64,000 nucleotides of DNA from Corynebacterium propinquum DSM 44285 (GTDB lineage Bacteria > Actinomycetota > Actinomycetes > Mycobacteriales > Mycobacteriaceae): assembly GCF_000375525.1 (NCBI RefSeq), contig NZ_AQXC01000001.1, positions 372,001 through 436,000 on the forward strand. The letters run 5' to 3'. The translations under genes and the position numbers were made by a program. The notes beneath the pieces are model-generated. The model did not search any database, was not told the DNA's origin, and worked only from the letters and a program-made list of their open reading frames with translations. Below are positions 58,944-64,000 of the stretch, piece after piece. How positions within the stretch are numbered: the first letter of the stretch is position 1; every line of letters begins with the position of its first letter.

Positions 58944-59953
58944 TGACTCGCCAGATCGCCATCATCTGCACCGGCGGCACCATCGCCTGCACCGCCAATC
59001 ACACCGGGGCCCTCGTGCCGACGGTCAGCGGCCGCCAGCTTGTCGACGCCGCACGGAATTCGCTTGCCGACGACCTGAGCTTTCGCATCCACGATACGCT
59101 GCAGTTGGATTCGTCGTCGATTGGTCTGCCAGAGCTGGATACGCTGCTCACCACGATTGCGAAGCACGCCGTTGACCCGGAAGTCGACGCGGTCGTCGTC
59201 ACGCACGGAACCGATTCCATGGAAGAATCAGCTTTCGCCACGGCCCTGCTGGTGCACGGCGCCCCGGTGGTTTTTACCGGTGCGCAGCGCGCATTTGACC
59301 ACCCGGACACCGATGGGCCCGGCAACCTGGCAGGCGCCATCAGCCGGGCGGTGGAATTGGCCGCAAACACACGTGGTTCTGTGAATGCTCAGCCAGCGGG
59401 CATGGCAGCTAGTACCGTCGAGGTGCATTTCGCCGCTAGGAACTTGCCTGCTACTGCGGTACACAAACAGCACACCTCAGAACTTGCAGCCTTCACCGCG
59501 CACGGCCCTTCGGTTTCAGTAGATGCGGTTTCGGTGGACGCTTCGGCGCTGTCTTCGCCGAGCTCTACTTCCCCTGCAATACCTGTACTCTCCGGTTATT
59601 TTGTGCCCGTTATTGCTGGCTACCCGGGTGCCACCCCGGAGTTGCTGGAGCACGCCGTGGATGCCGGGGCCGACGGTCTGGTCATCGAAGCGCTCGGTTC
59701 CGGAAACATGTCCGCACAGCTCGGCCACGCTGCCCGGCGCGCCGTGCAGCAAGGCATCCCCGTGGTCGTGGCCACGCGCGTGCCACAAGGTGCGGTCAAA
59801 TTAGCCTATGGCGGTGGCGGCGGCGGTGCCACCTTAGCCGAGTACGGCGCAGTTTCTGCGCGTACAGTGCACCCGGGACAAGCCCGCCTGGCATTGATCA
59901 TTGCCCTGGCTACCGGCATCAACCCGGAGGAATTATTCCGGTGCTTTGATTAA
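58943..59953 (+). CDS. L-asparaginase
   Basis: It hydrolyses asparagine to aspartate and ammonia. The 336-residue protein has the two threonine motifs: CTGGTIAC (Thr13) and VVVTHGTDSMEESAF (Thr90-Asp91). Family features GGGGGGA and a GVNP-like GINPEEL end follow. No signal peptide is present, so it is cytosolic. An atypical Ser/Pro stretch (ASALSSPSSTSP) is inserted near residue 205. Its last 21 bp overlap the 3' end of dinB. Confidence 0.9.
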   Translation: MTRQIAIICTGGTIACTANHTGALVPTVSGRQLVDAARNSLADDLSFRIHDTLQLDSSSIGLPELDTLLTTIAKHAVDPEVDAVVVTHGTDSMEESAFATALLVHGAPVVFTGAQRAFDHPDTDGPGNLAGAISRAVELAANTRGSVNAQPAGMAASTVEVHFAARNLPATAVHKQHTSELAAFTAHGPSVSVDAVSVDASALSSPSSTSPAIPVLSGYFVPVIAGYPGATPELLEHAVDAGADGLVIEALGSGNMSAQLGHAARRAVQQGIPVVVATRVPQGAVKLAYGGGGGGATLAEYGAVSARTVHPGQARLALIIALATGINPEELFRCFD

Positions 59954-61369
59954 CCAGTCTTCCCACGCCAGCGAATCGAGTGGGTCCGCAGGCACCAGCT
60001 GTGGATCGTCGGCGGCAAAGGTGCGGGTTTTACCAGGCCCGGTCGCGCGGGTTTCAAAACGTACCGAAACCACCCCGTGCCCGCTGCCTTGGATCCAGCC
60101 GTGCCCGAAATCTGGGTGGAACACATCCTGGGTCGCACGCCAGTGGCTGCCGGGAAGCTCCGGGGCACTGAGCGTGGTATCTCCGGCGTCCCCGGCATCA
60201 GTGATCACTGCCCCATCCGCGCCCGGAATGCCGGTGACCATGGTGGGTTCTTCCATACTCAGACCACCGTTTGCGCTCGCGGACACCTGCCGCTGGGCCG
60301 CGCGATCGAGTTCTGGAAACAGCACGTCTTGCCGGGCGACCTCCAATCCGGAATACCCCACGCCGACTAACCGCACCGGGCCCGTTTCCGCCGGGTAGCG
60401 CACGACAGTCCCGGCAACCGCACGCAAGGTTTCGGCATCGTCGGTGGCATACGGCAGCGTGGCTGAGCGGGTTTCGGTGCGGAAATCCGCCATTTTCAAC
60501 TTCACCGTGACCGTGCGCGCGCCCCGGCCGTCGGCAAGAAGACGCTTATGCGCTGATTCCGCGGCCCACCCGACGGCCTCGTCGACCTCGGCGGCGGTGG
60601 TGAGATCCTTAGCGAAGGTCTGCTCGGCTGAATGCGATTTCGCCTCCGCCCGCGGGGCCACGGGACGCTCGTCGATGCCGCGCGCCAGGTACCACAGGTC
60701 CATGCCGACGGTGCTACCCAGCGAGATTTTCACCTCGCGCTCGCTCATTTTCGCCAGGTCGCCGATCGTCGTCACGCCAATGGCCTGGAGTTTCGACGCC
60801 GTGACCGGGCCTACGCCCCACAGCTTGCCGACGGGCAGCGGGTGCAAAAATTCCAGTTCCTCGTCGACAGGAATGATCTTGGAGCCATCCGGTTTCGCCT
60901 GGCCCGAGCCAATTTTCGCGAATTGCTTACCGGACCCGGCCCCGATCGACGACGGCAAACCGGTGATGTCTTTGATCTCTGCGCGCAGATTATCCGCCCA
61001 GTCCTTGACCTCTGCCGCGGTGGCTCCGATGAGTTCGGTTGGTTCCATGAAAGCTTCGTCGATGGAAAGCTGTTCTACCAGGTCCACGCGCTGGTGAATC
61101 AGCTCGAATACGCGCTTGCTGGCTGCGGAATACACGGCCTTGCGTGGTTGAATCTGCACTGCACCGAAGCCAATCAGCTGCAGCGCGCGATACGTCGGCA
61201 TCGCAGACGACACCCCGAATTTGCGGGCCTCATAGGAAGCACCTGCGACAACTCCCCTGCCATTCATGCCGCCAACGATGACGGGACGGCCGCGCAGAGT
61301 GGGCCGGGTCAGCTGCTCGACGGAGGCAAAGAATGCGTCCATGTCGATGTGAATGACCCAGCGCTGCAT
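59933..61369 (-). CDS. dinB: DNA polymerase IV
   Basis: This Y-family translesion polymerase has the catalytic set WVIHIDMDAFFASVEQL (Asp9) and LSIDEAFMEP. A helix-hairpin-helix and little-finger domain follow. A C-terminal extension (about 370-478) with DVFHPDFGHGWIQGSG and a DDPQL block is typical of actinobacterial forms. A coding-strand TAGACT (61382-61377) is 7 nt before the ATG, so it is probably expressed from its own leaderless promoter and not only from the cas operon 20 bp upstream. Confidence 0.95.
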   Translation of the reverse strand: MQRWVIHIDMDAFFASVEQLTRPTLRGRPVIVGGMNGRGVVAGASYEARKFGVSSAMPTYRALQLIGFGAVQIQPRKAVYSAASKRVFELIHQRVDLVEQLSIDEAFMEPTELIGATAAEVKDWADNLRAEIKDITGLPSSIGAGSGKQFAKIGSGQAKPDGSKIIPVDEELEFLHPLPVGKLWGVGPVTASKLQAIGVTTIGDLAKMSEREVKISLGSTVGMDLWYLARGIDERPVAPRAEAKSHSAEQTFAKDLTTAAEVDEAVGWAAESAHKRLLADGRGARTVTVKLKMADFRTETRSATLPYATDDAETLRAVAGTVVRYPAETGPVRLVGVGYSGLEVARQDVLFPELDRAAQRQVSASANGGLSMEEPTMVTGIPGADGAVITDAGDAGDTTLSAPELPGSHWRATQDVFHPDFGHGWIQGSGHGVVSVRFETRATGPGKTRTFAADDPQLVPADPLDSLAWEDWLIKAPE

Positions 61370-61389
61370 GCCCTCCAGTCTAGTGGCTC

Positions 61390-62103
61390 CTAGTGTTGCG
61401 TCTGCCGACGGACCAACTCGAATGGGCGCAGTTTATCCATCCATTCTGCTCGGCTGCGTGCTGCAGGCACCATGGTCTGCGCGGGTGCGGCTGCCTGTCC
61501 GAGTGCGTGTTGGTAGAGCTTCACCGAAACTTTTCCATTCGTTATTTTTTGCTCATTGCGGGCTAACGCGGGCAGCTGGGTAAGCACGCTGGCATCACCG
61601 ACCCCCAGATAAAACGGGAACGATGCTGCGAACGCTTTTCGGCCTAAATAAATGGAAAATTCGGGATTGGACAAAGCATAATCGAGTTCCTCGGTGTGTC
61701 CTTGCGCTGTTGCCTGCACGAGGAACTCGGCATCGGCGAGGTAGGTGCGCTGGGAAATGACGGTGGCGCCTACCCCAGGTTTGTAAGCTAGTTTTTTCGC
61801 CGACCGTGCCGGCAGACCTTGGGTGATGGCCAGACGTCGTCGAAAATCCCATTCGTCTTCACGCGAGCCGATGGTGTGAAAATCATCCACGAACTGCGGC
61901 GGGTGATCTTCACGGACTCGGAAATCAATCTCGCTGAGCCACGCTGGCCACTGCCCGCGCGGTGCGCCTAAAGCCGCGGCCACCAGTCCTTGCAATGCTG
62001 ATTGCGCCGGTACTGGATTAGTGCGTACTAGGTTGCCGGTCACCGCTGGTTTCGCCCAGGACTGCACGGGCCCGGCGAGCCTGAAGTAGACAGAACTAGT
62101 CAT
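61390..62103 (-). CDS. cas5e: Type I-E CRISPR protein Cas5
   Basis: This 237-residue Cascade subunit caps the crRNA 5' handle. Family motifs are YFRLAGPVQSWAKP at the N-terminus, TNPVPAQSALQGLVAAALG, YLADAEFLVQA, and SIYLGRKAFAASFPFYLG (ordinary Cas5e shows LGRKxCxxxxP). It overlaps cas7e by 8 bp. It is the last cas gene before dinB. Confidence 0.93.
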   Translation of the reverse strand: MTSSVYFRLAGPVQSWAKPAVTGNLVRTNPVPAQSALQGLVAAALGAPRGQWPAWLSEIDFRVREDHPPQFVDDFHTIGSREDEWDFRRRLAITQGLPARSAKKLAYKPGVGATVISQRTYLADAEFLVQATAQGHTEELDYALSNPEFSIYLGRKAFAASFPFYLGVGDASVLTQLPALARNEQKITNGKVSVKLYQHALGQAAAPAQTMVPAARSRAEWMDKLRPFELVRRQTQH

Positions 62104-63181
62104 CGTAAACCCATTCGGTAACGGTATCGATAAGTTGATCCAGCCCTACCGGTTCCACACCTGGAAGTGCCCCTGCCAACTCAGGATAAGTACCCGACAG
62201 CGCTTCAACCGGGCCAAAGTTGCTGGCATCGAAGGACCGTGCTCGCTGGTATTGTTCACCCAACGCATTCACGGTGGATTCTAGGAAGCCACCGTTTTTC
62301 GCGGCCGTCACCGGAGATTCAAAGTCATAAGCGGTGCGGTATCGCTGTTCTTCGGCGAAAACGACTGCTGGCAGCGTATAAGGTGCAGTGGAATTTTCCT
62401 TACCACGGGGCTGGCCGTAGACAATGCTGCGCACGAGCTCTTTTACGTTGTCACGCGAGTCGGGATTATCGAACGCCGACCAGCTCCGGCGTAGCTGGGC
62501 TTTATCGATGGTGACTGTGCGGTAGAAAACTCCGCTGGTGTATTGGCTGACTCCCAAGAAGGTGGCGCCGGTCTTGTTTTGTTCTTCGTAGCGGTCGTCG
62601 ACGGTGGAAAAATAGTCCGTGTCGATGCTTGCAGCGTGCGTGGTTACTGCCGGTGAAACGCTCAGGGCGGCTTCCGTGTTGTTCTGCGGTGAATTGGCAA
62701 ACATACGACCAAAAGCAGAAATCGCCAGTGAGCCGGTCTTGGTACCGTCGATGAAATCCTGCACCTCTGCCTTTTCAGCGTCTTCCTGAGGGCTGAGAAT
62801 GTCAACCACGGTCTGTGCGGCGGTCTCAATTTCTTCTTGCGATAACCAAATGGAGCGGTTCGATTCCTTATCAGTCGATTCCGCTTTCGTCAGCTTGCCG
62901 ACGATTGCTTTCGCTTCTTTTGCGACCTTTTTCTCCTCCAGCTCTGCATCGATCTCTTTGGCACGTTCGGCGATGGCTTCGCTGAGTTCACCGGAGCGCA
63001 CCGACAGATCCAAAGAAGCGGTTTCATAGGCCTTCCGAATTCCGCGCTTGATGGACTGCGAGGAATGAAGAGCGCGCAAGGCACCGCCTTGGTTCACGCG
63101 CTTCGGGGTCCCAGTATCGTCACGGTTCAAGTTACTGAACGGGATGGGTGAAATGATGTGCAGGGTCAAGTGATGAGACAT
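62096..63181 (-). CDS. cas7e: Type I-E CRISPR protein Cas7 (Cse4/CasC)
   Basis: This 361-residue backbone subunit binds the crRNA spacer in several copies. Motifs are LTLHIISPIPFSNLNRDDTG, KRVNQGGALRALHSSQSIKR, FGRMFAN, AVTTHAASIDTDYFSTVDD, ATFLGVSQYTSGVFYRTVTI and AFDNPDSRDN. An AAAGGA site precedes the ATG. Confidence 0.95.
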   Translation of the reverse strand: MSHHLTLHIISPIPFSNLNRDDTGTPKRVNQGGALRALHSSQSIKRGIRKAYETASLDLSVRSGELSEAIAERAKEIDAELEEKKVAKEAKAIVGKLTKAESTDKESNRSIWLSQEEIETAAQTVVDILSPQEDAEKAEVQDFIDGTKTGSLAISAFGRMFANSPQNNTEAALSVSPAVTTHAASIDTDYFSTVDDRYEEQNKTGATFLGVSQYTSGVFYRTVTIDKAQLRRSWSAFDNPDSRDNVKELVRSIVYGQPRGKENSTAPYTLPAVVFAEEQRYRTAYDFESPVTAAKNGGFLESTVNALGEQYQRARSFDASNFGPVEALSGTYPELAGALPGVEPVGLDQLIDTVTEWVYDD

Positions 63182-63201
63182 GGTGTATTCCTTTCAGGGT
63201 T

Positions 63202-63843
63202 TTAAACAGTGGCTTTCGGTGTTTCGCTGGTGCTGTCAGGGATGACAGAAAAATATTCGCGCAACACTTTGCGTCGTATAGCCTGGGATTCTGGACTGAA
63301 ACCATTGCCCCAGCGCAGCATCGTGTGGAAGAGGTCGAAATAATCCAGTGCCGGGACATTATTTTTATCTGCAGCCAGTGCCATAATGCGCCCGATATTG
63401 GTGATGGCTTCTTCTGCATCAAGTGCATGAAGAAATTGCAAACGCTTGCCGACGGCATCCATGTTGTCGGGATCAACGGCAAATTTTTGGCCATTGCTGC
63501 TGGCAATTACAGCTGAAACCCGCTGGGCCCACGCACCCAAGCTGTATTGTTTTCCGCGCTGCCTGGATTTTTCTGCGGCCGGAATTTTGTCGTATTCCGC
63601 CACTAACGCAAATAAACGGATGAAGATGGTTGTCTGTGTTTCATTCGTGTCAGCCGGAAGATACGGCAGTACGTGTGGGTAGGCGTAGTGCTCGGTAAAA
63701 GGAGACAACCCACGGCGTAGTTCGGCCCGTTTGCGACGCCATTGCGGCTGGTGTGCCTCTCGTGCTGCTTGGCGCTGCCGCAAAATTGCGCTTAATTCCT
63801 TTTGCCACATTTCCGGTTCGCTATGTGGTGGGTATTCGGTCAT
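63202..63843 (-). CDS. casB: Type I-E CRISPR protein Cse2 (CasB)
   Basis: This 213-residue Cascade small subunit has the helical Cse2 pattern: ILRQRQAAREAHQPQWRRKR, YPHVLPYLP and a C-terminal DYFDLFHTMLRWG. Its ATG overlaps the casA stop (ATGA at 63840-63843), so translation is coupled. Confidence 0.9.
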   Translation of the reverse strand: MTEYPPHSEPEMWQKELSAILRQRQAAREAHQPQWRRKRAELRRGLSPFTEHYAYPHVLPYLPADTNETQTTIFIRLFALVAEYDKIPAAEKSRQRGKQYSLGAWAQRVSAVIASSNGQKFAVDPDNMDAVGKRLQFLHALDAEEAITNIGRIMALAADKNNVPALDYFDLFHTMLRWGNGFSPESQAIRRKVLREYFSVIPDSTSETPKATV

Positions 63844-64000
63844 GATTTCTCCTGTGAGGTATTACGGTGCTTGTTCGATATCCCCCATAAGCGCCGTTGC
63901 AGGTTGCTTCGGACAAAAGCAATTCGGGCTGGTTCTTGCAGGGAATGTGGGTTGACTACTTCACCAAAGGCTTCCAACCCCGCGTGCACGCACCGTTCTA
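63840..64000 (-). CDS. casA: Type I-E CRISPR protein Cse1 (CasA), C-terminal end only
   Basis: The last 53 codons enter from the right edge: ERCVHAGLEAFGEVVNPHSL, then ARIAFVRSNLQRRLWG and a polar tail, ending at TGA 63842-63840. The pattern matches the C-terminal helical bundle of Cse1, the PAM-reading large subunit. The rest lies outside the window. Confidence 0.8.
   Translation of the reverse strand, partial: ERCVHAGLEAFGEVVNPHSLQEPARIAFVRSNLQRRLWGISNKHRNTSQEKS

Noticed and set aside
63840..64000. CRISPR repeats near the cas genes
   Set aside because: No regularly spaced direct repeats of about 28-29 bp are visible next to the cas genes inside the window.

Overview
This is a chromosomal segment of a Corynebacterium species. 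The basis is gene content and order as I know them from C. glutamicum: a his cluster interrupted by an MFS permease and impA and followed by lgt-pyk, a siaEFGI/nan/nag sialic acid cluster with a fused permease-ATPase, a multicopy-type DUF222/HNH endonuclease, LPXTG-type surface proteins and a type I-E cas operon. Many start codons sit 6-8 nt after a -10 box, which predicts leaderless mRNAs, a common actinobacterial trait. No rRNA, tRNA, CRISPR array or intact transposase gene was recognised.

Layout. 1-2032: the 5' part of a secreted repeat protein running off the left edge. 2326-3582: an M20 amidohydrolase. 3596-15947: one long minus-strand run, hisD-hisC-hisB-small membrane gene-MFS-hisH-hisA-impA-hisF-hisI-trp-associated membrane gene-trpC-like-lgt-pyk. 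The last part is what remains of the mycobacterial his-trp-lgt order without trpE/B/A, and the TrpC-like protein has lost several active-site residues. 15960-17288: a membrane protein and a lipoprotein. 17537-19588: a TetR regulator and an exonuclease-fold/BRCT protein lacking its catalytic acids. 19710-21473: a BCCT osmolyte transporter. 21474-24338: an inserted A/T-richer cassette (frameshifted MFS transporter, flavin reductase-like protein, GntR regulator), followed by a second copy of the BCCT 3' end. 24509-25198: a secreted trypsin-like protease.

25297-36822 is a complete sialic acid uptake and catabolism locus: SiaE/F/G/I import Neu5Ac; NanA splits it to ManNAc and pyruvate; NanK phosphorylates ManNAc; NanE epimerises ManNAc-6-P to GlcNAc-6-P; NagA deacetylates; NagB yields fructose-6-P and ammonia; NanR is the likely regulator. 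Next comes a large cell-wall-anchored adhesin (36830-40183), which may be functionally linked to host glycans.

40349-55529 is mostly housekeeping: a D-2-hydroxyacid dehydrogenase, an S4 protein, a YigZ protein, ilvA, dnaE, an RluD-type pseudouridine synthase, lspA, a lipoprotein and the DUF222/HNH protein. 55530-57927 holds a long leader with palindromes and lldP. The right end has an MTB12-like lipoprotein, asparaginase, dinB and the casA-casB-cas7e-cas5e part of a type I-E operon, whose usual 3' genes (cas6e, cas1, cas2) do not follow.
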